DNA from: Podocnemis expansa
Lineage: Eukaryota > Chordata > Testudines > Podocnemididae
Length of the DNA: 64,000 nucleotides
Assembly (NCBI GenBank): GCA_007922195.1
Contig: ML681992.1
Span: 44,368,208-44,432,207, forward strand
Direction of reading: 5' to 3'
Shown here piece after piece: positions 1 to 10,119 of this stretch. Both the position numbers and the translations under genes were made by a program. How positions within the stretch are numbered: the stretch's first letter is position 1; each line of letters opens with the position of its first letter. The notes beneath the pieces were generated by a model. The model was given only the letters and a program-made list of their open reading frames with translations. It had not been told where the DNA came from and ran no database searches.

Positions 1-240
1 CACAGAGCACTGGGTATGAAAGACCATGTTCTGTGATACCACAACCTCCCTAACAGAAAGAGACTGTCATCTTGCAGTATCATAGAGTGCAGTCTCGCAC
101 ATCCAGTGCTCCACAATGTCATGAGACTTGACACTCTCGTGGCATTGCAAAGTACTGGGTATGCGAGACACCATGCCACAAGATTGTATCCTCTCTCTCT
201 GTTAGGGAGAGAGTGTGGTTTCGTGGAGAGCGGTTGTAGG
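1..240. repeat. Imperfect inverted and direct repeat (hairpin-like)
   Basis: The motif ACTGGGTATG followed by AGAC and ATG occurs near 9 and again near 153 in direct orientation. The segment near 90-133 (GTCTCGCA ... CCAGT ... CAATG) recurs as a reverse complement near 130-175, and ACCTCCCTAACAGA near 45 is complementary to TCTGTTAGGGAGAG near 197. The block could fold as a large imperfect hairpin. I do not recognise the family, and it may run past the left window edge. Confidence 0.4.
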
Positions 241-602
241 CTGGATGGAAGAGGTTTTAGGGCAATATACAGCCCATGACTGTATGTTTGACACCCGTGC
301 TGTAGACAGTGGTTCAGTGGGTTTTTTTTTTTCACCCCCTCTTGTTTCTGGAAGCCCATTGTACTATGAATAAACTAGACATCTGGGTCTGCAGTGCTCA
401 TGCTTTACACTGTGAACTCCATCAGTGAGTCCAGCTGAGACAGACCTCAATGGAGACTTGTCCTCTCTTCAGGAAGTAATGTACCTTGCCAGTTTTTTGA
501 AGTGGCACTCACACTGCATTGTCAAAACAGGCAGGTTCATTAGACATCTGGAATGCAGTCTTGGAAGTCTTTAGGTTAGCATAGAGGAAAGAAGGTTAAA
601 GC
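241..602. other. No recognised feature
   Basis: Unique-looking AT-rich DNA with a short T run near 322. I see no gene or repeat boundary. Confidence 0.4.
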
Positions 603-1470
603 ATAGAATTATACAATCACAGAGCTGGAAGGGACCTCATGAGGTCATCTAGTCCAACCCTCTGCTAAAAGTAGGGCTACTCCCACTACTTCATCCCAGC
701 CAGGGTTTTGTCCAGCCAGGTCTTGAAAGCTTCCAATGATGGAGATTCCACCAACTCTCTAGGCAACCCATTCCAGTGTTTCACAGACCTCCTAGTGAGA
801 AAGTTGTTCCTAATATCCAACCTAGACCTCCCCAGTTTCAACTTGAAACCATCACTCCTTGTTCTGTTCTCTCTCATCACTGAGAATAGCCTAGATCCCT
901 CCTCTTGGGAGCATCCCTTAAGCAGTTGAAGATTGCTATCAAATCCCCCCTCGGCTCTACAGAGCTGCTACTTAGCCGATCAGTCCCAAACCTGTAGTAG
1001 TACATGGGATTTTTCCATCCTGAGTGCCAGACTTTTGCACTTGTCCTTGTTGTACTTCATGAGATTTCATTTGGTCCAAAACTGCAATTTGTCTAGGTCT
1101 CCCTGAATCCTATCCTTACCATTCAGCCTATCTAGCATTCTCCCCCAGCTTGATGTCACCTGCAAAGTTACTGAGAGAGCAATCTATCCCATCATTCAGA
1201 TAATTAATGAAAATATTGAACAAAATTGGCCGTAGAACTAAACCCTGGGGCACTCCGCTTGTTACTGGTTGCCAACTAGACAATGAGCCATTGATCTGTA
1301 TCCACTGTGAGCCCAATGATCTAGCCAGTTTTCTGTCTACCATATGATCCATTCATCCACACAATACTTCCTTAACTTGCTGACAAGAATGTTGTGGGAA
1401 ACTGTATCAAAAGCTTTGCTAAAGTCGAGGTATATCATGGTCCAGTCAGCATAGCCCAGGGCCTAGCCAA
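603..1470 (-). mobile_element. CR1 LINE fragment, ORF2 C-terminus and 3' end, reversed
   Basis: CR1 is a non-LTR retrotransposon that copies itself by target-primed reverse transcription. On the minus strand, 1352-1128 reads as a reverse transcriptase core with VTSGVPQG and [10 protein letters not shown], followed by FAGD where active copies have FADD, so the catalytic motif is altered. Downstream, 1130-960 still resembles the CR1 thumb region (NLMKYNKDKCK). 880-686 reads as the ORF2 C-terminus: RSDGFKLKLGRSRLDIR, then VKHWNGLPRELVESPSLEAFK. The left end (603-660) is the usual CR1 tail read backwards (GAGGTCATCTAGTCCAACCC). Stops, frame changes and an internal deletion between about 930 and 960 make it a dead, 5'-truncated copy. 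The family call is firm; the 5' limit near 1470 is approximate. Confidence 0.9.
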
Positions 1471-3636
1471 GCTGTAGTGAACTCCATTGTTCAAGCTCTG
1501 TCTCTTAATCATTGATCTCCTAGATCAGAGTCCTCTTGCCCCAGCGGCCTCCAAAAGCCAACTCTATACCCCCCCCCCCAATCTCAGACCTCACAGTTTT
1601 TGTTCCTGAGCTGAAGAAATGTGTCTCAATCCTCCATGATGAGAAGCTGGGAAATCCATATATCTCTGGGTCACTGATTATTAGGTAGCAGTTTCTAGGC
1701 ACTTGTATTTTTCCATTGTCTTCTCAGCTGCTCCACTGGTATGTGGACCAAAACTCAGTCAGTTAGATGACACCCATGTTTATGTCTCTTCACCTGCACT
1801 GAAAACAAACTGTCCTGTTCTACTCCTTAGCTAACAATGCAGCACACAGGGGAAACTGAGGCATACCCTCTCTTCATAAAAATATGTCAAGAAATTCCCA
1901 CTTCATCCCAGAATTCAAATGACTATTCATGTGCAAATGTTTCACTATAGCCTCAGCTACACAGTTCAGAACCTGTAGTTAGTTCCCATTGAAGCTGGTG
2001 ATCTAAGCCCTAGGTATGTCATGAGGACCAAGACTGGGCCCAGAAGGTTTGTATACACTACCACTGGGGCTTTAAGAAGTAGTACAATTATCACAAGACT
2101 CATGAAAAAATCATGGAGTTGGCAACATTGATTCTGACCCATGGTACCTCAAGAGTGGCTCCATGAATTGGTGAATAGTGATATCACCTATTATGAGTGG
2201 TAATCTCTGAACTGTAATACCTTGGGCCAAATGGGACTGAGAGCACCTTGGAGGTAATAGATGTACTTGCAGTCATTAAAAAAAACTCACATCACAGGTA
2301 ATGATCAATGCTGATTAGCCTAGATGCACTGCAGTCAACCCTTCAGTTACTCCTCAGTGATTTAATCAACTCACTGTCAAAGGTTAGCTATAACCACTAG
2401 ACAAATACAATAATTATTGGTGTATGATAATGTGCAATAAAATGTAATTTCACCAGATGAGAAAATGCCATTCTGTTGTCAACTATTTGCAGCCTCTGCG
2501 TAGATACTAAACAAAGCTATTTTTTTTTAAATTGCCACCTCTGTATTTTTATTGCAAAATTCTTTCTGCTCCAGGGTATTAAGTCATCTTGTTCTTGTTT
2601 ATGAGATTAGGAAGTCTTGGGTACAGCTTTCTGGATAAGCTTTGGCTGAGCTAGACCGTGTGCACCACAGTCTGATTGGGAGAAAAAGGAACTACACAAA
2701 TAGCCACAAACAAAGCCTAAAACAACAAGAGCTGACGAAGGCAGTTTCAGCTTCGCACAACCATGGAAACACAGACGTGTATCAGTGAGGTGGGATTTTA
2801 GAAGGGAGGGATTGATCTTGAATCCTTGTTTCTTTCTGTTCCTCCACTCAGTAACCACTCCTCACACACCCTCCCTCTCCTTCTCCCTCTCCCCCCACCC
2901 CCATCTCAGCTCTGGCTCTGTGGTTTTGTTTTCCTGAATGTTCATTAGTTCTTCATAGCATTTTGAGCCATCTCTATATTTGTACAGTCAATGAGTAATA
3001 CATTCCTCTTTTTTGACAGAGCTCAGTTCCATATTTCAGTTTGCTTCTGAGGGTCTGGGATGCAAACAGTCTCCACAGTGGTAGGAAATCCTTCTATTCC
3101 ATAGGATATATCCAATTCTGGATAATTACTAAACTTCACTTTTGCCTAGAGGAGGGAAATGGCTGGATCCACCAGCTTCTCCATCACTTTGCCTCTAAAA
3201 CCTCCCTGAGCTCTGGATATGGTGAATCACTGCAGAGGACTGGATATGGTGACATGCAGGGACTTCACTTTCTGAACAGATTTCATGATTCCTGCTCTGT
3301 ATACCACTGTGCATTTGACTCTGTTGTATTCAGAGCATCTGCAAACTCAGAAGGAGAATACCTGGCCCCAGTAATAATTAGAATATGGGAGGAGTATATA
3401 CTCTACCCTAGCTTTCCCCTGAGGAGTAGGCTTCAGGATTGAATGTGATTTCTTAGCAAATTCCCTGTTGGCATGGTGGTCTCTGTCATTGCAGGGCAAT
3501 TCCACTAGGGCTGTGCAAAACTTTGTGATTTAGGATTGTATGACTCTGGCACCTGGATTTTTTAGAAAAACATCAGCTTGGTCCATGGGCTGTGAACACA
3601 CATCCTGAAGAGTCAGAGAAATTTCGTGGTGCTTTA
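1471..3636. other. Unique DNA, no gene recognised
   Basis: AT-rich sequence with short homopolymers (C run near 1568, T run near 2520) and a pyrimidine-rich patch near 2870-2900. An open frame of 133 codons at 3041-3442 (+) matches no family I know and has no codon or splice context that supports it. Confidence 0.4.
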
Positions 3637-3908
3637 GGCCTGCTCTATCCGCCACTGGCAGTCAACAGGAGATACACGAGCTATGTAATGTAGCTTGCGT
3701 ATCGCCCGTTGACAAACTTACATTGATGTACCTTGGCATCCTGACAGAGCTGTGTTGATGAGAGATGTCTCTTTGTCTATGCAGGTAGTCCTTTCAGGGA
3801 AGTGGTTGACCAGACAACCTATTTGGGATTGATTGAGCAGGTCTCCACCATCCATTCAATAGATCCCACTGCATCCATTGCTGCTGAGCTGACAGTATAG
3901 ACATGCCC
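3637..3908. mobile_element. Old Harbinger-type MITE
   Basis: The left end GGCCTGCTCTATC and the right end GTATAGACATGCCC form a decayed inverted repeat of the GG(G/C)TATGTCTACAC type seen across this window. Flanks are TTA on the left and ATA on the right, an imperfect 3-bp duplication. The interior phrase GCTTGCGTATCGCCCGTTGAC recurs in related form near 6927 and 28060, which supports one old family. It has no coding capacity. Confidence 0.55.
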
Positions 3909-5215
3909 ATAGAAAGCTAGATGGAAAGAATATCTAAAGGAATTTCCTTTCTCTTCCTATCAAGGCTCAGGAAGTCTATGCCCCACAGCTGGGAGGAAAG
4001 GAAAGATACCATTAATTTAAGTGGAAGTTAAGAGCTGAAAATACCTTTGATGGTATGGGCCAAAATGAGTGTGATAAGTAAACCAAAATATAAAGAGGGT
4101 TAAAATGAAGTAAGATGCATGCCAAAACTGGGAACCCACAATCCTGGGATAGATAACTAAAACAAATAGATACCTAACATTTGGAAACAGTAGAAGGTAG
4201 AAATGGAAAGATATAGAGCAGAAGGACAGGAAAATCAGAATTTAAAATGTAGATAAAGCTCATATTGCATTGGCCAATGTTTGTTTATTGTAATATAAGG
4301 GCATCAGATATGGCAATGAAGGGCACTTTGCTTTGACTGGACTGTTCTGGGTTCTGGGACCATAGGTCAAACACCTCTTCTGTTTCCCACCCTCCCCTTC
4401 TAATCTATGAAAGTATGAGCTGCTCCATGCAAATTCTCCTACTTCTATTGTAGAAATGTACAGGTCACCCTGTAGGAGGACATCAGCTTTTAATGCTTGT
4501 GAACATTCCACACATGCTGAAGCAGAAATAAATCAAAAAGTTTTGTTTTGTTTTTAAAAAATACAGATATGCAAACTCTAACCCATTTGTGGCATGAAGT
4601 GAGTATGATCTGCTCATGACCCCTGCATTGCCTTGACTCAGGGTGAACAGCCATCTCAGCAGAGCCAGACATATGAGGATCAAGCAGGTCAGAGAAAGGG
4701 AGAAATATCTACATGTGCCCACAGACTTAGCCACGACAAAGAATTTCATTATTACATTATTTCTCCAAACCCCCACTCTCCTCCTCACAATGTGCAATCA
4801 CATCTCTAATCTCAGTAATAATCGCTCAGTTACTGTGACAAACAGGGCAAAGAATGCATTTGTTGTAAGCTAAGAAAGCTTTACAAATATTGCTGATCTA
4901 GCTAGACTGCCAAGCTTGCAAACATGGGGTAAGTTCAGCTGAAGGCGGTGGCGAAATATCCTAGAGAAAAGGTTTAAGCATTTAAGTGTGCTTTTGATCG
5001 TTGTTTCACAATCAGTGTTTCTGTCTGTCCCTAGTTGGTTTCAATTAAAATAACTAAATACAAAATAAAATATCCAAATTAAAAAGAAGGACTTAAGTTG
5101 AAAGAAAAATTTGCACTGGTTGATGTCAGTCGAAAACGGGAGCAACTATTGGCCCATGTCTGGGTTTTAAATGTTGTTCTCTATGGTCATGGTGGCATGT
5201 TCTTTAATAGCATGT
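3909..5215. other. Unique DNA, nothing recognised
   Basis: AT-rich sequence with A-rich and T-rich patches (4540-4560, 5040-5090). Short open frames near 4260-4870 lie on both strands and look random. Confidence 0.4.
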
Positions 5216-5283
5216 CAAAGCTCCAGTTGAATTAGATGATCTCCTGAGGTCCCTCCCAACCCTAATCTTCTATGGCTCCATGA
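5216..5283 (+). mobile_element. CR1 LINE 3' end fragment
   Basis: The stretch contains TTAGATGATCTCCTGAGGTC followed by CCTCCCAACCCTAATCTTCTATG, the standard CR1 3' tail in forward orientation, ending in the ATGATTC repeat. Only the last 70 bases or so are kept, typical of severe 5' truncation. Confidence 0.75.
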
Positions 5284-5864
5284 TTCACTTGCAGTGGGGC
5301 TCTGCAGCAGTTCAGAAGAGCTGTGTTTGTGTTCTGTTAGTTTTCTGTTTTCATTGCATTTTGCTCTAAGAACCTGACCATACAACAACTATTAGCTGGG
5401 ATCCTGTAACCAACTAGAGGGACAATTACCTTAAGTGGTTCCATGGAAGACTGTTCACTTTGGAGCCATGCCCCAGGCCATGACAGTTGTGATTGTGCTT
5501 ATGTGCCTATCCCACTGCCTAGCCACAATTGTCTCCTCAGTGCATTCTATCCTGTATGAAACAAGCCATATTTAGAACCAACTTTCCCAGTGACTGGTTA
5601 TTATTATTTATGAATCAGGGCTCCACTGTGGTGGTGAATTGAAATTATAACCTATCACTTCACATCCTCAGGGTTTTTTGCCCCCTGGTATTGCCTGCAG
5701 AGTACGGGACATTGTGGGGAAATGTGCAAACTGAGTCTAGCAGAAGTCACACAGCAGCCAGCCAGCATAGGGTAAGGTGAGTTGTGCCTCTCTGTTTTAG
5801 GGAACATCCTGCATTCTCTACCCACCCCAATTCTCATTTTGAGTTCTTGTCTGTTATTCTAGGG
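5284..5864. other. Unique DNA, nothing recognised
   Basis: No repeat end or coding signal was seen. Confidence 0.35.
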
Positions 5865-6688
5865 TCTTGTCTACAGTACACTGTTTTGTCAACAACAGTC
5901 ATCTTTCTTGGACAAACTAGCAGAGGTGTACACACTGAAAAGCTCCCCCAGCTGAAGTAATGCCCATGCAACGCCAACATATTAAAACCACCTCAACAAG
6001 AGGCATAGGGCTCTTTGCCATGTAGTTAGAGCAATGCAGCATCAGTGCAGACACATCATTTGGTTATGCTGGCCTAACTGGCCTTCAGGAGGTGTCCCAC
6101 AATGCCCATCCTGGCTGCTCTAGTCAGCAGTTTGAATTGTTCTGCCCTGAAGATACAGAGGTATGTGGCCCATCGATTTTCAAAATTTCTCTTCCTGCTT
6201 ACTTGGTTGCACAGTTTACACAGCATTTCCCAGCTGACCATGTTGGCTTTCTGCAGCAGATAACTCCTGTGTGGAACATACGAAGGCTGTTGGATCTCCT
6301 GGGTCTATGCTGTTAAGTTTTAATATGTCTTTTTAGATATTTCTTTCTGTCAGGTCTCTTCTGTTATATTTTAGACACATCTCCAGCCAGTAAGTTGGGG
6401 CATGAAACTCACACAAGTGACAGATAGGTATACCAGACCCACCCAGGACAATGATGCTGTAAGCAATCAATAAGGCAGTGGCCAGCTGCCTGTTGAGAAA
6501 CCCTGACTTAGATGGGAACAGTACATTCCCCAGACTTTCAGGCACATACCCTGCTTAACTGTAAGGACTCTCCTCTCTGCCCCATTCCCCACTAATTGTA
6601 GTCTGAGGGTCTTTAATGTAATTAACATTCTGTATCAGTCATTATCACCTCTGCTCTCTCCAGGTGGAACAAAGTCTGTTTCTTGTAA

Positions 6689-6972
6689 GGGTATGTCTAG
6701 ACTGACAGCAGCAAAATCACCGCCTTCAGCATGATCTTCCGGGCATGATTTACAGTGAGTATGCACTTGCTGCTGCACTCCAGAAGTTGTTACAGCAACT
6801 CCTGGACCCTAATAAGAGTTGCTGAAAGCTGACCACAAACCATTTGTGGTCAACTTCCCTCAGTGTGTCCTGGCAGCTTAGAAAGTCGCTGGAAGATATG
6901 CAATGTATTTGATGTGCCTTGCGTATCTGCCATCGACTGCAGCTGAAAATTAAGGTAACTGTAGAATAGGGC
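6689..6972. mobile_element. Harbinger-type MITE nested in the older element
   Basis: Starts GGGTATGTCTAGACTG and ends GTAGAATAGGGC, flanked by TAA on both sides (6686-6688 and 6973-6975), the 3-bp duplication expected for PIF/Harbinger. The interior (CAGCAAAATCACCGCC) resembles the fragment at 27836-28112. Non-coding. Confidence 0.65.
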
Positions 6973-7159
6973 TAAGTAAATGGGCAAATAATTCCAAATG
7001 GATTATGTAACTGATCAAGAAGCATATATATTTGACCACTGTAACATCAGTTCAAAGCTGAATCCAGTCAGCCTTCCTTCTTGGTACCTTGAATAGAAAC
7101 CTCTTCTGTATTGTCTGTGTGGCCTGGTCCTTTCGGAGGAACCCTTACAGCTTTACAAT

Positions 7160-7610
7160 GGGGAGAGGAAACAGTGCAGTTGCAGCTTTGCTCCAGTCAC
7201 AGGAACTTTGATATCTAGGGGCTGACTGCTAATGGCCTGCAGGTGAAGGGGCACACAGCCGTGCCATGGTAAGATCAAAGAGCTGAGGCAGGCGTACCAG
7301 ATGGCAAAGGATGCCAACCACCATTCTGGTGTGCCACTGAAGACATACCATTTTATAGGAGCTGCACCCCGACCTCAATGGAAACCCCACCACCACTGCT
7401 AAGAGCCCTGGAGATTTTGGGGGGAGACTGGAGACAGCAGCCAGCAGACTGAACACCAAGGAGAGAGTGGTGGATGAGGAAGTAGAGCTGAAGGAAGATG
7501 TAGAGCAAACAACAGGGTCATTTGGTGGCACAGCCAGTCAAGACAGCTTTTCCACTCTGGAACTGTCATCAGCCCCAGCACTCCGGCTGTGGTACACAAG
7601 ATAAAGGAGA
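7160..7610 (+). pseudogene. Myb/SANT-like Harbinger gene, first exon relic
   Basis: Reading from about 7267 on the plus strand gives KIKELRQAYQ, then AKDANHHSG, TYHF and, after a frame change, a Glu-rich tail (ERVVDEEVELKEDVEQ). This matches the third helix and linker of the Myb/SANT-like proteins carried by Harbinger elements. The younger copy at 34 kb has KIKTLRQEYARTRDA at the same place. The family binds element DNA and helps bring the transposase to it. The first two helices (7160-7260) are barely readable and contain stops. The final part (STLELSSAPAL) is also typical of this exon's end. No intact product is possible. Confidence 0.7.
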
Positions 7611-8295
7611 GGGGAACTCCAGAAAGTACTCATTTTGCCCTGATACTTCTCAGTGAAAGGAGACTGAGGTCTCATCAACTCTGTTATATGGTTGAGGAAG
7701 TATCAGGGACAGAAACTAAGAATAGAGCCAGTCCATCTACGCAGTGAGGGCCACAGCAGGGAAGTTCATTTATGTACACCGGACTGTCCCAGGAATCCTC
7801 CATAGATATCTCTAGGAAGCCTTCTTGTGGGTATTCTGCAGTCTTCTGCTGAATGTTCCTTTGCAGAGTTGTTATGTTTCTCCCCCTGCTGTAGGAAATG
7901 TTGTTTCACCAACTAGCAATTATTTCCACAGGGGCCAGGACAGCACACAAATGAGCAGCATCTGGAGGTGCTGTAAAGCCACACACATGCAGGAGATGCG
8001 CCCTGGCATCCTGGTACACTTGGGAGTGAGATACTGGGGTTGATTCTCCTAGCTTGTGGAAAGGGGGTACCAATATTCAGAATACACTCCCTCGCTGCTT
8101 GCAGTAACCCCATTAGCACACCATCCTCTGTCCATTTTTGCCCATTCCTCCTTGCCCTCTTCATATTTAGGAGTCATGCTAAGCAGTGTGCTGGCCAAGG
8201 GCCAATGAGAAAGAAGTGTGTGTATCTTTTGTTATTCATGGCTGTGAGCACACTCCCAGTTCTGTGTCTGTTCCTTGTGTCTTTGGCTTCTGCAG

Positions 8296-8764
8296 CTGTG
8301 CCCTTAAGGACTCACTCCTCCACACCAGTGGAGCTCTTCTGTCAGATAAGGCGACAAACCAGCAGGCGTAAGGATACATTTTGTGAAGTGCTGCAGTCAA
8401 TGGATGCAGTACATAGCAGAACAAGACCATGGAGGGAACATTTAATGAAAGACTCAGGATGGATAGCCTGCAAAGGAGAGAGGGGCGGGAGTGGACAATA
8501 AAACTCCTGGAGGGCCACACAGCGATGCTGAAGTCCTTCATTGCCCTGCGATCAGAGCACATCCATGCAAAATTCCCACTGCAGTCATTACAGAACTCTC
8601 GTCCATGCCTTCCCCAAACTTTCCCACTGCATTCCTCACATACTCCTGGTCCCTCATGGCACCCTGTCCATTCCATATCTGGTACCCACCGACAGCCAGA
8701 GTTACACACAGCTGTGAGAGCCCTAACTGGAAAATTGCCCCTTGTTATCACATCCCCTGTTTAA
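8296..8764 (+). pseudogene. Myb/SANT-like Harbinger gene, second exon relic
   Basis: A splice-acceptor-like tract ends in CTTCTGCAG at 8295. In two overlapping frames the following sequence reads as the charged, probably coiled-coil tail of these proteins: RRQTSRRKDTFCEVLQSM, then (8429 on) NERLRMDSLQRREGREW and LLEGHTAMLKSFIALRSEH, followed by a Pro/Ser/His-rich end. The parallel exon in the younger element is at 35369-35811. At least one frameshift near 8420 separates the two halves. I infer exon status from this comparison, not from transcripts. Confidence 0.65.
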
Positions 8765-8806
8765 CCAAAAATGTGTTTTGTCCTTTTATTGAACTTGAGG
8801 CTTTAA

Positions 8807-8825
8807 AATAAAAAGTGTCTTTATT
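8807..8825. terminator. Back-to-back polyadenylation signals of the old Harbinger genes
   Basis: AATAAA at 8807-8812 serves the plus-strand Myb-like gene, and TTTATT at 8820-8825 is AATAAA for the minus-strand transposase gene. The younger element has the same tail-to-tail arrangement at 35975-36018. Confidence 0.6.
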
Positions 8826-8959
8826 TGTGTCACACACACATATCAAAGCTAACATTCAAACACACTGGCCATAGGTAGGAACATGTGCTTAGTATGATTA
8901 ATGCTAAGGAAGCAACCGCCACAGGGAGCCATTCAGAGTGGCAAGTAAACATTGACTGG

Positions 8960-9273
8960 CCAAATGCAGCCTATGAAGACACATTAGTGGGGATCATTGT
9001 CAAAATGCTCCTTCAATGCTTCCCTAATTCAAATACCTCCTGCTGTACCCCTCTAATTGCCTTGATATCTGGCTGCTCAAAATCAGCAGCCAGTCAATCA
9101 GACTCAGCAGTCCATGCTTGGTGAAAATTTTTCGCCCTTCATTTTGCAAATATTATGCCAAAGTACAGCAGGCTGCAATGCCCAGGGCAATATTTTCCTC
9201 ACTGAGGTCTAACCAGACAAAAAGACAGGGCCAGCAACCTTTTAATTGACTAAAGACCCATTCAATGGCTATA
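8960..9273 (-). pseudogene. Harbinger transposase C-terminus relic
   Basis: Reading down from 9273 on the minus strand gives IAIEWVFSQLKGCW, then LDLSEENIALGIAACCTL. This is the block around the third catalytic acidic residue (the Glu of IEWVF, matching VERAFGRLK in the 36-kb copy) and the following helix that in HARBI1-type enzymes reads IAACCVLHN. After a stop and frame change, a distal segment still reads IREALKEHFDNDPH. The N-terminal two thirds, with both catalytic Asp residues, are absent. DDE enzymes cut and join the element ends; this copy cannot. Confidence 0.7.
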
Positions 9274-9768
9274 CAGGCCATCAGTTGCAGAACTGAGGAT
9301 TTAACCCAGGGGTCTGGGATCGCAGCCCAGTGTCTTAAACATAGATTTCCCTTTCACTACAGTATTTTTTTATTTCAAAAAGCTCAGCACTAGAAATCAG
9401 TGCTCTGCCACCAGTTATACTCTCTATATTCTCTTGTGGATTAAGAACATTAGAAAACTCAGCTAAATTGCATGATCTGGATTGATAAAACTTGACAATA
9501 TTCATCCACATGTAACACAGTCACTTGTTTGTGGGACTTTAAAATGCTTGCTAAATTTTGAATTGGAAATGGACCCCCAACTCCCCCTTATGACTCTGTC
9601 AAACCTTCTTCTCCAAGCATGACCACAGGAGATCATCATCAGAATGAGGGGTATACAATACTGTTTTCTCATTGTGAACATCACTAGATCTTTTGCCATC
9701 AGTTTGAACCTGAGTGGCAAGGGCTGGCTTGATGGAGCTGTTGCCTGGTTTCTATCCACAGTCCTATC
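9274..9768. other. Unique DNA, nothing recognised
   Basis: No coding signal or repeat end was seen. A short T-rich patch lies near 9366. Confidence 0.35.
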
Positions 9769-9771
9769 CTG

Positions 9772-10119
9772 GGCTATGTCCACACATATATCATTATTTT
9801 GAAATAACCCATTTCGAAATGAATTATTTTGAAATAAAGTCCTTATTTTGAAATAAGTTAATTTGAATTAACAGTCTGTTAATTCGAATTAAGGGAAAGC
9901 CTGCTTTCGAAATAGCCATTATTTCAAAATGGTTATTTCGAAACAAGGCCATTTGGACATGCTGTTTCGAAACAATGGTGTTGTTTCGAAACAACGGTTA
10001 TTTTGATTAGATGCCAGGTTTAACAGTTTCGAAATAACGGTGCGTCATGTGGACATGCTGCTTCTTATTTCGAAACAACCTCTGTTGTTTCGAAATAAGA
10101 AGCCTGTGTGGACATACCC
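9772..10119. mobile_element. Harbinger MITE, TTTCGAAA family
   Basis: Ends are GGCTATGTCCACAC and GTGTGGACATACCC. The flanking triplets CTG (left) and CTA (right) differ by one base. The interior is an array of short palindromes of the form TTATTTCGAAATAA and TTGTTTCGAAACAA, plus TTAATTCGAATTAA near 9880. It matches the ends of the coding Harbinger at 33580-37674, so I take it to be a non-autonomous relative. Confidence 0.8.

Larger units (their letters stand above)
5865..9273. mobile_element. Old two-gene PIF/Harbinger transposon, broken
   Basis: The region holds the same gene order as the younger element at 33580-37674: a Myb/SANT-like gene on the plus strand in two exon-like blocks, then a transposase gene on the minus strand pointing back at it, with polyadenylation signals between them. 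The left end near 5865 (AGGGTCTTGTCTACAG) resembles the Harbinger terminal repeat. The right part is lost: transposase similarity stops at 9273 after the third catalytic block, so the first two catalytic Asp regions and the right terminus are missing. A later MITE sits at 6689-6972. Many stops and frame changes show long decay. The exact left limit is inferred. Confidence 0.7.

Noticed and set aside
3041..3442. 133-codon open frame
   Set aside because: No recognisable motif; such lengths occur by chance in 64 kb on six frames.
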